64,000 nucleotides of DNA, taken from the NCBI GenBank assembly GCA_948474755.1, contig CAOLHI010000361.1, forward strand, positions 310,001-374,000, in the 5' to 3' direction. The notes under the pieces were generated by a model. It ran no database searches. It had not been told where the DNA came from and saw only the letters and a program-made list of their open reading frames with translations. Within the stretch, counting starts at the first letter, position 1, and every line of letters begins with the position of its first letter. Shown piece after piece: positions 1-12,096 of the stretch. This DNA comes from Ctenosaura bakeri. Taxonomy: Eukaryota; Chordata; Lepidosauria; Squamata; Iguanidae. The position numbers were made by a program, and so were the translations under genes.

Positions 1-1940
1 TCTAAGTTGCTTTGTTTCAATGCTTCTTTAACTACTCAATGGATATGGCAGAAAATAATGAATTTACAGTTATGTCCATCTGGTTTTCAGTATCTAGGAG
101 TTTTACTAACAAAACAAATACCCCAAATGTTATATAGAAATTACAAACCATTAACCAAATGGATTAAGGCCAAAATTAATCATTGGAAAACATTTACCTT
201 TTCCTTGCTGGGCAAAATCACTATTGTTAAAATGTTCCTTGTTCCAAAGCTTTTTTTTCTCTTTCAACCATCCCATTAACTCCTTTATCCTCATATTTCA
301 TAAAATGGCAAAACTTGATTAATAATTTTATTTTTGATAGTAAGAGGCCTCGGTTTCCACAGACAGTTAAATATTCACAATCTCAGAACGGTGGTCTTGC
401 CATTCCAAATGTACAGCTATATTTTGAGGCTTTCCAGATTTGCCAACTAGTTCAGATAATTAGAAATGATTAGTCTACTAAGTGGGTAGCATTAGAATTA
501 GAACATGATCTTTCTGAAGGATTCAGAATTATATTCTCCAAGTTATGTTAAAAAAGTCCCAAACCCATGTTTACAAACCACATTGCTGACATGGAAAAAA
601 TGGCAACGTGTTCTTGCACCTTATCCATCACCAACCATGCCTTTCCTTCTCCACCCGAATTTCCATTACAATTACAAATTTTCTGAATTTAGAGATTGGA
701 AAGACAAAGCGTTGTTTACAGTTCATGATTTATTTCACAATTCCAAACCAAAATCAAGAGATGAACTGATACAGATGTTATCCCCTGATCCCCCTACATG
801 GTTCCCCTTGTATCAAATACTTAGTTTCATTACCAGACTGGTCTACGACAAGGGAACTTCCACGCAGTTTGTCCCTATTTGAGAATATATGTGTTTCAAA
901 AGATCTCTCTTTGAAAGGGTTGGCATCAAAAACTAATAAATGGTTAATCAATGAGACCTATGGTGGCGCAGGTGGTTAAATGCCAGTACTGCAAGCCACA
1001 AGGTTGTGAGTTCGATCCTGCCCGTCTCCAAGGTTGACTCAGCCTTCCATCCTTTCGTAGGTCGGTAAAATGAGTACCTAGCTTGTTGGGGGCATGTATA
1101 GAAATGTTTCGAAATACATGCTATTTGTAAGTTGTTCGCCGCCTCAATCCATATGGAGAGGTGGGATACAAATAAATAAATAAATAAATAAAAATGGTCG
1201 AAGTCTTTTGAGTAAATCAGGGTGGGAAGCTGAACTTGAAATTCAGATATTGGATGTAAACTGGTTGAAAATTTGGACATCGCCCCCATATAAATCTTCC
1301 ACAACCAAATTTAAAGAGTGTACTCTTAAACTGGCCCATAAGTGGTATCTTACACCGGTTCAACAGCATCATCTAACTGTTGGAGGGGCTGTGGTTCTAA
1401 GGGTACTTACCTCCATATGTGGATATCTTGCCCTGTTGTAGCCCATTTTTGGTTGGAGGTTTTGAAAATTGTTAGTATGGTTGCAAAGCAAACAGTAACT
1501 GCTTGTCCTACCCTCCTGCTGTTTTCAATATACAACTCCCAATGTAAACAACTGAACCACAAGGACCTGATTAATTTCTTTCTTATAAAAGCCAGATTGG
1601 AAAGCAGGCAATTTCTCTATCAACAGATAGTGGGGAAGAATCTGGGATACATGGTTGTTGGAAAAGCTGTTGCATAATGGAAGGGCAACAAAAGGTTGTA
1701 CTATACAGGATAACTTTGAAAAAATATGGCACCCTTGCGTTGATTTTATGAATGACACATCATATGTATACTGGGGCTCTCATGCGGTTCAAAACTCTGG
1801 TTGAACACTTCATGGGAGTGATTTTTGTTGTACTCTTTTTTCACTTCATATTGTCTTTGTACCTTTTTTTATTTTGTATTGTCTTTCGGAGTTTTGATAA
1901 ATAAAAATTCTCAAAAAACAAAAACAAAAAACAAAAAAAA
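1..1940 (+). mobile_element. L1-type LINE, 3' part of ORF2 and poly(A) end, decayed
   Basis: The window opens inside an L1 non-LTR retrotransposon. Open pieces in shifting frames carry L1 ORF2 C-terminal hallmarks: SLLGKITIVKMFLVPKLFFL (about 205-265), a FIW/N...RPRFPQ...GGLAIPN block (about 295-415), a stretch with DWKDKALFTVHDLF (about 700-740), and the cysteine-rich tail with HKWYLTPVQ and GTYLHMWISCP (about 1336-1440). Several stops and frameshifts show it is dead. An AATAAA at 1899-1904 and an A-rich tail at 1911-1940 mark the 3' end. A SINE sits inside it at 960-1194. The 5' part lies outside the window. Confidence 0.85.
960..1194 (+). mobile_element. tRNA-derived SINE with AAAT tail, nested in L1
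   Basis: The head TGGTGGCGCAGGTGGTTAAA looks like a tRNA 5' end with box A. GAGTTCGATCC is a good box B. The body then runs through TCGGTAAAATGAGTACC and AGCTTGTTGGGGGCA to an (AAAT)n tail at about 1171-1194. It interrupts the L1 reading between a KWLINETYG-like block and the next ORF2 block, so it is younger than the L1. I could not fix target-site duplications by eye. The copy at about 43521-43717 is the same family in the other orientation. Confidence 0.8.
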
Positions 1941-2456
1941 CTGTGTCTTAAATTTGGCAAGGATGTTGCTCTGAGGAACAGAAAGAGACCTGCAAATGTC
2001 ATGCCACTAGGACAGGAACGGTGCTTATAGCAGCAGAAGATATAGTGCACCTCTGCTGAGAACAACCCTACCGAATCTCAGAATCTAGATCTAAAATGGG
2101 AATTCTTTGTACAATCTGCCTGAAATTTGGCAAGTATGGTATCTCTGGGGACTAGTAAAATACCACCTGGACAGCAAGCAGCAAAGTGACAAGCAGCAGA
2201 AATCAAAGTTATTCTACCTTGAAAGGAATGGAAAATGAAAACAGATATTAAAAACAGACATGAGCAATTTGAAACAAAGCTGAGGTAAAACAAATGTTGC
2301 TCATTGATACGGTTCTTGGAGCAGGGCATTATCAGATTACCTTGGCATACAGAGTGGGGGGAGGCAAATACAACAGGAGATGGCATTCTCTAAGACAGCC
2401 TTGGCACAGTGTGTGAAGAACTTACAAGTTTAAAACCAATACTTCAAAAAGTGATC
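1941..2456. other. Unassigned DNA between L1 and copia, with an internal repeat
   Basis: No coding region or known element is recognised. Two stretches resemble each other: around 1948-1980 and around 2121-2153 both contain AAATTTGGCAAG followed by a T/G-rich segment and CTCTG(A/G)GGA. A CAGCAGA block follows each (about 2031 and 2196). This suggests an old direct duplication of about 170 bp or two copies of an unidentified repeat. Confidence 0.4.
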
Positions 2457-2461
2457 AAAAC

Positions 2462-3008
2462 TGTTGCAAAACAGGAGTCGAGAAACTCCTGCTGATAAAA
2501 AATAATAAAAACACCTGCTTGCTTTAGGCTTCATGCCTGCTCTATGGAGCTAGTAAAACAAAACACTGCTGAAGTCAAACTGGCAAATTAACTATGTTTA
2601 TTGGTAAGAGAATTTCAAACTACCTAAGTTACAGAAGAAAAATTCAAACTGCCCAACATCATGGCAGGTTCAGCAACAGAGTGCAAAGAGAAAAGAACAG
2701 AGAGACTTTTACACAAGGCATGGGGTTTATATGATATGCAGTAAACATGCTTTAGGCACCTTCACCTCACGACAACAAGCGTGAATAACAAGTTCATAGC
2801 CATAACATGTCATGTAGCAAAAACACATATGATGGCGCAGCTGTGTGCCAGTTCCGGACAAGCTGATAACGCTGAGGAAAAGTTTCCCATGGAACTGGCT
2901 AGCCATAACAACAAGTTTGTAACAGTTTGCGTTCTCACACACACACACACAAGAGCTGTGAGAAATTTGTGGAGCAAGGAGTCCATTATACATCCACATA
3001 ATGCAACA
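2462..3008 (-). repeat. Copia-type 3' long terminal repeat
   Basis: Read on the minus strand, the LTR begins TGTTGCAT at 3008, directly after a purine-rich tract (AAGGAGTAGGGGAG), and ends TGCAACA at 2462. The ends form a short inverted repeat, TGTTGCA/TGCAACA, and the length is about 547 bp. A TATAAACCCC promoter box is seen at 2731-2722 and an AATAAA signal at 2602-2597, in the right order for U3-R-U5. A (CA)n run sits at about 2936-2951. The left boundary is inferred from the terminal repeat only. No 5' LTR is present in the window for comparison. Confidence 0.72.
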
Positions 3009-3046
3009 CTCCCCTACTCCTTGTGGAACAAATTTTAGTCACACAT

Positions 3047-4339
3047 TTAGCCACTTTGGACTGGAAGCTTTGTCAACCCCAGCTTGCTTACCAGCTGACC
3101 AAATGTTTCAGCAGGCAGTGGCTTAGTGAACACATCAGCTAAGTTACATTCTGAAGGCACATAAGTGAGAGATCCTTTCCCATCTCGCAAAAACAACTTT
3201 ACATTGTGAAACTTGATGTCAATGTGCTTTGAGCGAGAGGAAATTTTGTCAGAACTTGCCATGTGAATACAGGCTTGTGAATCACAATATATTTGTACAG
3301 GCTGTGCAACAGAAACTTGCAGATCTTTAAACAACTGTATGAACCACTCTAGTTCAGTACAGAGTGCAGACAAACTCACATATTCCGATTCCATCGTTGA
3401 TAAAGACAAACATGTTTGTTTCTTGGCTTTCCAATCAATAACCACTCCACTGTATGTGATAACATAACCAGATGTGCTCTTGCGATCTGATACATCTTCT
3501 GCAAAGTCACTATCAGAGTAACACACCAATGTAGGCTGTTCTTTGGGACAAATACACAAACAGTACTCCAAAGAACCTTTCAGGTACCTAAGCACTCTTT
3601 TCACACCCTGCCAATGATACTGGGTAGGCTTAGAACACGCTCTGCCCAAAATGTTTACACTTAGAGCAATATCAGGGCGGCTGGTACTTGCTAAGTACAG
3701 GAGGCTCCCAATGACAGATTGATACAGATGTATGTCAGGAAACATTTCATCACCAATGTTTTTCATAAACCCAGGTACCATAGGCATTTTTACAGCCTTG
3801 CAATCAGACATGTTGCATTTTTCCAACAATTTCACAATCTTTTGTTTCTGACACAGCAGAAAACCATTTTTGACTTGTTGTACTTCAATTCCCAGAAAGT
3901 TTTGAACTGGACCCAGATTTTTGACTTGGAACTTTTTTCCCAGTTCATTCTCAAACACCTGTGCTTGAGTTTGTGTAGCAGAAACTAAACACAAATCATC
4001 CACATAGGCAAGGAGAATTTCTAAACTCTCCCCTTTCCCTCGGACATATACACAGGGATCAGCAACACTTTGTTTGAAACCACACGCCTGCAGAGCATTG
4101 TGTAAACAAACATTCCAACATCTGGCTGATTGTTTTAGACCATAAAGAGCACGTTTCAGTTTCCAAACGTGAGACTCTTTTCCTTCAACTTCAAACCCAT
4201 CAGGTTGAAGCATATAAACCTCTTCTTCCAAATCAGCATTGAGATAGGCAGTAGTGATATCAAAATGTGTCAGCACAGCATTCATTTGAGCTGCTAAGGA
4301 AAACACCAATCTAATAGACTGTGTTTTTACTGTGGGACT
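3047..4339 (-). mobile_element. Ty1/copia retrotransposon pol fragment: reverse transcriptase and RNase H
   Basis: An uninterrupted reading frame of about 430 residues matches the copia-type reverse transcriptase (RVT_2) and RNase H. In order: SIRLVFSLAA; HFDITTAYLNADLEEEVYM with the first catalytic Asp; RALYGLKQSARCW; the catalytic YVDD near 4006-3995; GSLLYLASTSRPDIA; the RNase H pieces YSDSDFAEDVSDRKSTSG, STMESEYVSL and YCDSQACIHMA; then RSKHIDIKFH and LADVFTKPLP. The stop codon lies just before the polypurine tract and LTR. The open frame runs on to 4465, but upstream of 4340 it is a 21-bp tandem repeat and unrelated sequence. Gag, protease, integrase and the N-terminal RT are therefore missing. 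Copia elements are uncommon in vertebrates. Confidence 0.93.
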
Positions 4340-4340
4340 G

Positions 4341-4403
4341 TAGATCTGGAATCCAATAACGTAGATCTGGAATCCAATAATAATAATCTGGAAGCCAATA
4401 ACG
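4341..4403. repeat. Three tandem copies of a 21-bp unit at the copia breakpoint
   Basis: The units at 4341-4361, 4362-4382 and 4383-4403 share the core ATCTGGAA(T/G)CCAATAA. The first two differ at one base and the third at a few. In the minus-strand frame they translate to a repeated IGFQI(Y) motif. They sit exactly where copia homology stops. Confidence 0.85.
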
Positions 4404-4860
4404 GACATGTTATCAGTAAATATCTCCATCTTGTCTGGGCTGATCAACACTTTCTTTACTCTCACTAAATCCTTAAATGGCCTTTATTGTCTTTCTGGAA
4501 CAAGAAAAATAAACAGTACTGACAACAGATCACCTCAAAGTTCAAAACATACTCTCTCAGTAGTTTGTGTAGATGTCAAAAAGCACATGTGACAAGATGC
4601 AATCCTCCCATCTCATGGAATCAGTTCTATAAGGCAGACCAGCAGTTCTAAGCACTACTTACTGGAATCTACCTGTCAGGTAGGTCCAGAATCATTCATG
4701 ACAGCTCCAATCCTGCCAGACTATCCAGAAAGATACTAAGGTCAAGCCAAACTTGTACTTTAAAAAAACAACTGAGAGGTCCAAAAGAAACAACAGACTT
4801 AGTACCTCCATCTTTCTCCTAATCATTTGGAGGTGAAACCAAGGTAGTTACAGCAAATAA

Positions 4861-4960
4861 GGCCATTTCCGCACTAGACTGTTATAGCGCTATTATTCCA
4901 CTTGCAAAATCCTACGGAATCCTGGGGTTTGCAGTTTCGGGAGGGGCTGGTGGGCCTCCA
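4861..4960. mobile_element. Half of a hAT-like hairpin MITE
   Basis: The sequence GGCCATTTCCGCACTAGACT, then TTATAGCGCTATTATTCCAC, then TGGAATCCTGGGGTTTGCAG, matches the left arm of the complete palindromic element at 27118-27292. The right arm is absent. From about 4970 it is replaced by another shard with the common 'tcccagaagccctagctagc' and 'gtagtccaacag' motifs, also of MITE type. Confidence 0.65.
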
Positions 4961-5289
4961 GTTATTTTCCAGACTATAAGTCCCAGAAGCCCTAGCTAGC
5001 ACAGCCAGTGGTGAGGAAAGGTAGAAATTGTAGTCCAACAGTATCTGGAGGACTGCATGATTCCATCTCCTGATCTCAGTCCAAGCGACCTACTGTATAT
5101 GTGCCTGGGGTTTTTTTTTTTTTCTACATCTATTTCTATATCTACTAAAATAAGGGGTTTATATTTGCTTCCTTCATAAAGGCTGGAAATAACCACATAC
5201 TCCAAAATGCATTCATTACTGTTTGAACTAATCATCTGACTTCTCTCCCCCAGATGCCAAAAACCAGACAGACCATTTATTCTATTCTA

Positions 5290-5665
5290 CAGTCATCCCT
5301 CCACATTTGCTACAGTTAGGGGCACAGGACTCCCTGAAAGTGGAAAAACTGTGAATAACTTTAGGCCCTCCCAAACCATATTTAACACACACAAAAAAGT
5401 CTGATCACCAAATTCAACCCACCATGGATTCCTTTGAGGCATCACGGTTCCTTTGCAAGGCAGAAGTGGATGGCTGGTGGGGCTTACTGCCACCTCCTCT
5501 GCTGCCCCACACCATTTTTAATACAGACTTACAAACTTTGTTCATAGTTTCTCAGTCTCATGAGGCAGTCTCAAATGGCACAGGGAGGCAGCAGAGGTGA
5601 CAGCAAATAAACCGTGAATAATCAAATCTGCGAAAGTGAAACCTGCAAATGTGGAAGGCTGACTG
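5290..5665. mobile_element. pogo/Tigger-like MITE with TA target duplication
   Basis: The left end, CAGTCATCCCTCCACATTTG, is mirrored at the right end by AAATGTGGAAGGCTGACTG. The two form inverted repeats of about 22 bp with few mismatches. Both ends are flanked by TA (5288-5289 and 5666-5667), the target site of Tc1/mariner/pogo transposases. The 376-bp interior has no transposase frame. Family placement comes from the CAGTnnnCCCTCC end and TA duplication and is inference. Confidence 0.72.
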
Positions 5666-7537
5666 TACATATATTATCTATATGTGCACCACTCAACTGG
5701 TGTAACATATGTGTGTAGAATAGATCTTCCAATGGCCTTTACACTTGCACTTTGTAAAGCAGATCTCATGTTTTCTACTGCCATTGCTCAATCATCTCTC
5801 TTGCTTCATTGCTCTTCGTTTTCTTGAGCAATGGCAAAATAAAAGAACTGGAGCCCAGAGAAAAAGGTCCTTTGAAGTTATCATTCCTACCATATCCTTA
5901 AATGGGAATGGGTAATGATCCCACAATAACTCTGGCTTTGCTGACTGGGGCTTATGGGAGATGCAGTTCAAAATATATGAAGAGTGCCAGATTGGTTACT
6001 TCTGGATTAGACTTTTAAAACACTCAGGGAAACTGGTCGGCAAACACCACTGCAATGGTTAGAAACCATGGTGAAAGTCTACTGCTACCAGCAGTCTGTA
6101 AGCAGTTATTTTCTCCCTAGCTGATGTAAAACCAGTTAAAAGAGAAAAGTTTAAAGTCTCTGCAATTCTCTCTGATCTCAATAGCAGCAAGATTACAGAG
6201 TGGGCAGGGTGAGATTAAAACCTTTCCAAAGCTCCAACAAGTCAAGTCCATGATAGCTGTTCTGGAAGTGCCAAAATAGGACTCTCTCTCCTGCCTTAAA
6301 CTGATAGTCAGATGAGCTACAGTGAAAAATGGATGGATCTTCTGTGTTTTGTAGGCTGCATGGAAAGTTGACAAAAGCTATATGGGGCCCACAGGAGACT
6401 TAGAAGAATCTTGGGTAGCAATCAAGTTTCAAAAACATCTCTATTTGAAATTTTGGATATCAGTTGCTATTCAGTGGCAAGACAGATCAATGATGTGACT
6501 CAGTGTAAGGCAGATCTGTTGAAGCACTGTGATTAAAGAGAAGAAAAGTAGAGGCATTAGGTTAGAGGCAATGAGGGCTCCAGCTGAACTGCCAAGCACA
6601 GCAGGATAATTAAAGCAGATGGATGAAGCTACTTTTTTACAGACATCAGAGATGTAGTACTTGAATCATAAAGAGCTTCTGTTCCAGTCATAATTTCTCC
6701 ATGTTTTGCATTTCCTTCTAAAAGTGCCAATTAGTCTAAAAGGGATCAATAATATTAAAGGAGGAAATCAATGTAGTGGTGAAGGGTTGGGGGTTTGTTC
6801 GGAGGGCTTCCTTCTATGTCCCCCTTTTTCATATCTTATTATTATTCTGTTAATTAAATGCCCCCCAAAGCTAACAGAAAGATTTTCTTCAAAGTGTTCC
6901 CATATTAACAAATGTTTGAGTCTTCAAAGACATCTGCCCTAAGCTGTACTTTTCTTGTAGTTTTTTTTTAAATGTCTGCTAGCTAAGAGCTAAGTCACGA
7001 TCCTGCTACAGTCCCTGATAAAGAGATAATAACATTTTTATGAAATATTTGGAGCTCATACACACAATGAAGTATCATTGTTATAAAGGAACGCTGGTGG
7101 GTGATGGCTTTATTTTAGTGGCTTGTGTAAACACTTCCATTAGTGTAAGGAGGTCAAATGGTAACTCTGGATGTCCTTGGGAAAAGAGTAATATCTCTGG
7201 TAGACCCAACTGATCATCAAAGGCTCGAGTGTAACATAATTTTTTAAAGTGCGATTTTTTAAAAGGAAAAAAGGAAAAAAGGGATAGTACATAGGATATG
7301 AACATCGGTTAGGCACATGCATTAATATAAGCTACCTGTATTTCCAAAAACACATTTTCTTGAAGTTGGTTTTTTACAAAATACATGTTCATGCATAGCT
7401 AAAGCAGTGAAATCTTCTGACAATTAGATAATAAATGATAATAAATTGTTTATCTTTGGAGTGCAAATATTTTCACAACAGTAAGATCACGCAAGATCCA
7501 AGCACATTGACCATTAGTTAGGTTCTATATTGTCACT

Positions 7538-7690
7538 GTTGCTGTGTCCCTTCAAGTCATTTCTGACTTATGGTGACCCTAAGGTCACCACAGAAAACCT
7601 CTCATGGGGTTTTCTGGGGTGGAGAGCGTGTGATGCACCCAAGGTCACCCAGTGGGTTTCCATGACCAAGCAGGGAATCGAACCCTGGTC
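7538..7690 (-). mobile_element. SINE with Bov-B-like tail (Sauria-type), minus strand
   Basis: In plus orientation the copy reads from a reversed Bov-B-type tail (TTCAAGTCATTTCTGACTTA) through AAGGTCACCCAGTGGGTTTC to a reversed box B, GGAATCGAACC. The tRNA-like head is cut short after box B. The tail resembles the 3' end of Bov-B LINEs, which fits mobilisation by that LINE. Confidence 0.75.
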
Positions 7691-8886
7691 TAGGATCTAA
7701 TTTAAAAGAACACATGCAGCATCAGTGACAACTGCATGTACAGGATTCCTTTTCTTTAAAACAGTTATACCTCAGGAAACATAAATGTTTTCTTGAGCAT
7801 TAAAATAGTTTTTCTAACAACTATTTCCTCTTAGGTGATAATACCAACTACTTTCAAAATGCAACAAGGGTTTAAACTGCTGTAGAAATATGCCTCTCTC
7901 TAGGTCATAGACTGTTTGATCCTGAAAAGCTAATTTCATATTAGCTTAGGGTTACCCAGGTGATTAGCCTTATCTAATATAGCTATTTCAGCAACTGTTG
8001 AGCAAACAGCGAGGACTGGATACAGGGCATAACACAATGAATAGACAGGAAATGTACTGGAGAACCCATTTCAGTAATACTACAGCATTAGGATCTAGAA
8101 GGATGTGTTTCTGTTCACAGCATTCTATCCACAGCCTGCCCAGTCTGCTCCTCCAATCAGCCAGAGAATGGAGAACAACGTAAGAACCCTGAACCAGGAG
8201 TTAGGAATAAGACTGAGATGGATGGATATGAATTTTATATTCATAAGCATGTGCAGAGAAAGGTCAGACTAATATGTGCATGGCCACTAGTGTTAAAAAA
8301 ACAACCCTCTTTTTGACTGCAATTTATTGTGTCTGAATCTTCTTACTGCTGAAAGAGAGCTCATCTTTAATTCCAACAGGTGATTCTAAAAGACAGCTGT
8401 CAGGTCTGGTCTGTTTCTCTGCCAAGCAGCTAACACAGAAATGATAAATGTTAATTTAATGTGTAAGTACCATGACAGATGAACATAAACAGATGTTTAG
8501 CCAGAGTTTAACCACAGTTTTACCAGCATTAATTGTAGAAACGGCTATTTAGTTTTGCTCCAGAAGTCCAAACTAGCATTCCTTCAAAAATTCCTTGCAG
8601 GAAGTCCTGCTGTCAAAGTTGATAATCCATCTGAAATACCACCTTAAATTTAGCCAATGGATTTCTAGGTGTTCATTCCCAGCACAGCCTTCCAGTTCTT
8701 AACTTTGAACAGTCAGTAGTCCACCAATGCCAATTGGACTACAAATGAATATAACACCACAAGAAATTGCACTAGCTCTAAACTCTTCACTGCTTTCCTC
8801 CTTTACATCAGTGTTTTCTGTCTGGTCTTGCTACTTTTCAACTGAAAGGTTAATGATTTATATTGCAGTGATGCAAACACTTAGAG

Positions 8887-8930
8887 CAGTGCTTCTCAAT
8901 GTGGGGGGTCCATGGACCAGTGCTGGTAAC
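8887..8930. mobile_element. hAT/Charlie-like terminal repeat fragment
   Basis: CAGTGCTTCTCAATGTGGGG followed by GTCCATGGACCAGTGCTGG resembles the CAGTGGTTCTCAAC-type ends of Charlie-group hAT elements. I found no matching right end nearby, so only the fragment is reported. Confidence 0.45.
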
Positions 8931-10760
8931 TGAGCCATTGGCTGTCAGTCTGTGGAACCCCCAAAGTCTGCTTTTTCTCTCCCTCTTGGTCCCACTAACT
9001 TACCACCTTCTCTTCAACAAGCTTGTGGTTAACAAGTCTGCCACAAGCACAAACATCCCTCCTGTCATGTCTGGTGGGTCTGACATCTGCCTCTGTTGTC
9101 CTATTTAGAAGTGCAGACTGCAAACTACCACATTCACATATGTAAGATAACAGTGCTCATGATTTAAGTAGCTGATATGTTAGATAACAGTTTAAGTGAC
9201 CAGGTGCTATACTATATTTGTGTGCATAGCAAGTCTTCTCACTTTTATGTATATTTTCACATCTCATGCTAATTCTCCTCTTCAGCATAGTTCTCGGTCA
9301 AAAGGGCAAGAAAGATATGTTCACAGAATTCCTGTTGCCAAGACAACTGGGCTGATGCTCTTGAGCCTCATTTAAGATCTAGTTGCATTGGAATGTGAGT
9401 GGAAAATATGTATTTGGACATGAATCCTAATTAAAAATAAATGCAGGGTGAAAATGCAACATTTGCATTCTACAATATCCTTATGAACACATCCAGGGTG
9501 CTCAGCATCTAGCCAAAAGTAGGGCAATGGGGCTGCCACATGGTGAGACAATTTGAACAGAGGGCAAAGCACTAGCTTCAGTTGCTCTAAGTAACAGTGC
9601 TCATTTTAACTCCTGTTGATTTCAGTGGCCAAGTTAAGCTTGTGGTTACATTTATCTCATTTAAATCAAGGGAAATGAAAAAGCTGGTCGGATATTCCCT
9701 TTAAAATGTTGGACATAGCTTAGTGTCAGTAGAATCTTTAGACTCTAGATTCAACTGTGATTTATGCGATGACTTATATTTCTCTGAGTTAATGCTAAAT
9801 CAACATTAGCCACGCAAAATGAGTAACTAAAACTGTTTCTATCTCTAATGGCTCTGGGCCATATTGACCTGATCTTTAAATCACCATGCAAACACCACAG
9901 GCTCTATTCTTAAGGTGCTTCATCACCAGCGTAACTGTCTGTCAATCAATATATGTTGTTTTCATCTAAGGACTGGTAACAGGTTGCATGTTGATTCATC
10001 AGTCTTGAAACTACACAATTCACTGAAGACTTCACAAAAATATTGAGAAAACTTTAACATATCCCTCATACTATGCCCTCAATTTTATGTTATTCTTTCA
10101 ATTCACACTATTCTTAGCCTCAAAGTAAAATTGGTTTTGGCAGCTAGTTTCTGACATCTTACAAATGAATATCAAACCCACGCTCTGAATGTGGAAACTT
10201 GCTCTTGCCAAAATGGCTCCTCAAGGTTTGGAAAAGCATAAACCTCTAAGGAAAAACTAATCTCTAAGGAAAAAGTCTCAGGGTAGAAAAACAGCTCAGC
10301 GAGGATTGAGCATGGCCATTGGCCATGAGCTTGTGGAGGGACATTGAAAACAGGGGTAGTGGGGAATGGCATGGCATGGCATATCCTTAAAATGAATGCA
10401 GCTTTCTGTGTGGCTAACTGCAGCCCTGCACAGTAACGTGCTACATTGCAACAATTTGTTCCAAATCCCACTTACTCTAGTGGGTGAATGAATATGCACC
10501 AGATAGAAATACAGAAAGACAGAAAATACCTCATTTTACCCACTAACTTAGGCTCAAGACACCTTAAACCTATACAATACTAATAATAAAACCAAATAAA
10601 AATGCAACACAAATACAAAATGGGCAGAATTCAGCATATGTGAATAAAAACAGAAGGCCATACAATGTGGTCTAACTGCATTTAATTCAAGTGCTATTGA
10701 CATTAATGGGCCTTTTTTTATAACTTACCTTTGCTAGATGGAACCCATGTTAGTCTAGGA

Positions 10761-10895
10761 CAGTGATTGTCAAATTGTGGTCCTCCAGATGTTTTGGATC
10801 CCCACTCCTTGAGCCACAGCTGGTTTGACCACCTGTCAGGAATTTCAGGAGTTGAAGTCCAAAACATTTGGAGAACCAAAGTTTGGGAACCACTG
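10761..10895. mobile_element. hAT-type MITE with perfect 8-bp target duplication
   Basis: The left end CAGTGATTGTCAAATTGTGG and the reversed right end CAGTGGTTCCCAAACTTTGG form inverted repeats that continue for about 38 bp through TCCTCCAGATGTTTTGGA-like sequence. The element is 135 bp. It is bracketed by an exact 8-bp duplication, GTCTAGGA, at 10753-10760 and 10896-10903. An 8-bp duplication with CAGTGGTT-type ends is diagnostic of hAT elements. Confidence 0.85.
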
Positions 10896-12096
10896 GTCTA
10901 GGAGAAGGATTACCAGTTCAGGAACAAGGCACACACTATGACTGTAGAAGGTGCTAGACTCTATCCCAACTGTATTTACTTTTAAAAAGGATAAAATAAA
11001 AGGAGACAGGTGGCCTTGTATATGACAAATGAAATATCTGACCTCTCTTCTACATTGTATATGGGGGACTTATAGCATTCAAAGAAAAAAAAAACCTGCA
11101 AATGGTATGCAGCTACCAGCTAGTAATTCATTATGTAGGCATCTAGGCTAACAGAAAAGAAAGAAGGAAAAGGTCACATGAGAAGCACTATGGTATCCTG
11201 GAGATTCCTGCTCATCAGAAAATGAACCTCTGCAAAAATAATTATTACAGTAGAAGGTCACTAACAGAGATGAAATGGACTAGTCTCACCTGCTGAAGTG
11301 CTGAAGTTAAAAACTGAAGTTTAAGATGGAGATCAAATGCCTTTTGTTTTTCCTAGGCAGTTGGACAGCAGTTTAGAAAAGCAGAGAAGAGAGACAGAGA
11401 TAGTAATTAAATGACAATGGACACAATTCACTGACAGAGAACTATGGAGCGAAAGAGAGACAGAACACACATGCAACAAATGTTATAGTTTCTACACAAA
11501 ACTAAAAGATAAAGTCAGGCTCTGAGTTGCACATAATTTCAGCCTCTCCTCACTGCCCCCATCCCCTAAATCCCCATGGTGGCTTGGGAGCTGTTTCTGC
11601 TTGTGGAGGCTAGGCCTGCTTTCCTTCTACCAGCAGGCAAATCCTGTTTTTTTGATGGGCTTTTGGTGATTAATTGGTTCTTGCAGTCAATGGGATGTGT
11701 GTGCTTTTATCTTCTTTGTTACATTTTCAGTGCTCTTAAACTGCTTTAAATTAGTGGTCCTTTTAATAGGACAGTTCAGTGTTTCTTAACCTTTTGTTTA
11801 CTGGGGAGCCCCTGTAAATATAACTTACTTCCAAGACTTAACTAAATATTTAAATTTAGATTTTAAAAAATTATTTATTTAAATACTTAATTACTTGTTT
11901 TAAGTTACTCATCAGTTGCTCACCCTTATCTTTTATTTTTCCAGTAGACAGTGCAAAGAAAGGAGGCTTGTTAATGATCTGTGGAGTAGCATCCCTCAAG
12001 TGCAAGGAGCATAGAATAAACAGGAATTTCCCAAAAGGAAAGTTATGAATGGGGAGCAGGCCTGAAGTGTTTTATGTTTTTGTTTGTTGTTTTGCC

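Noticed and set aside
1840..2386. Minus-strand open frames of 74 and 102 codons
   Set aside because: Translations of the L1 A-rich tail and unassigned DNA. No protein signature.
2936..2951. (CA)n run as an independent feature of interest
   Set aside because: Short simple repeat inside the copia LTR.
4340..4465. N-terminal 42 residues of the copia open frame as part of the protein
   Set aside because: They translate a 21-bp tandem repeat and unrelated flank. Copia homology starts at SPTVKTQ.
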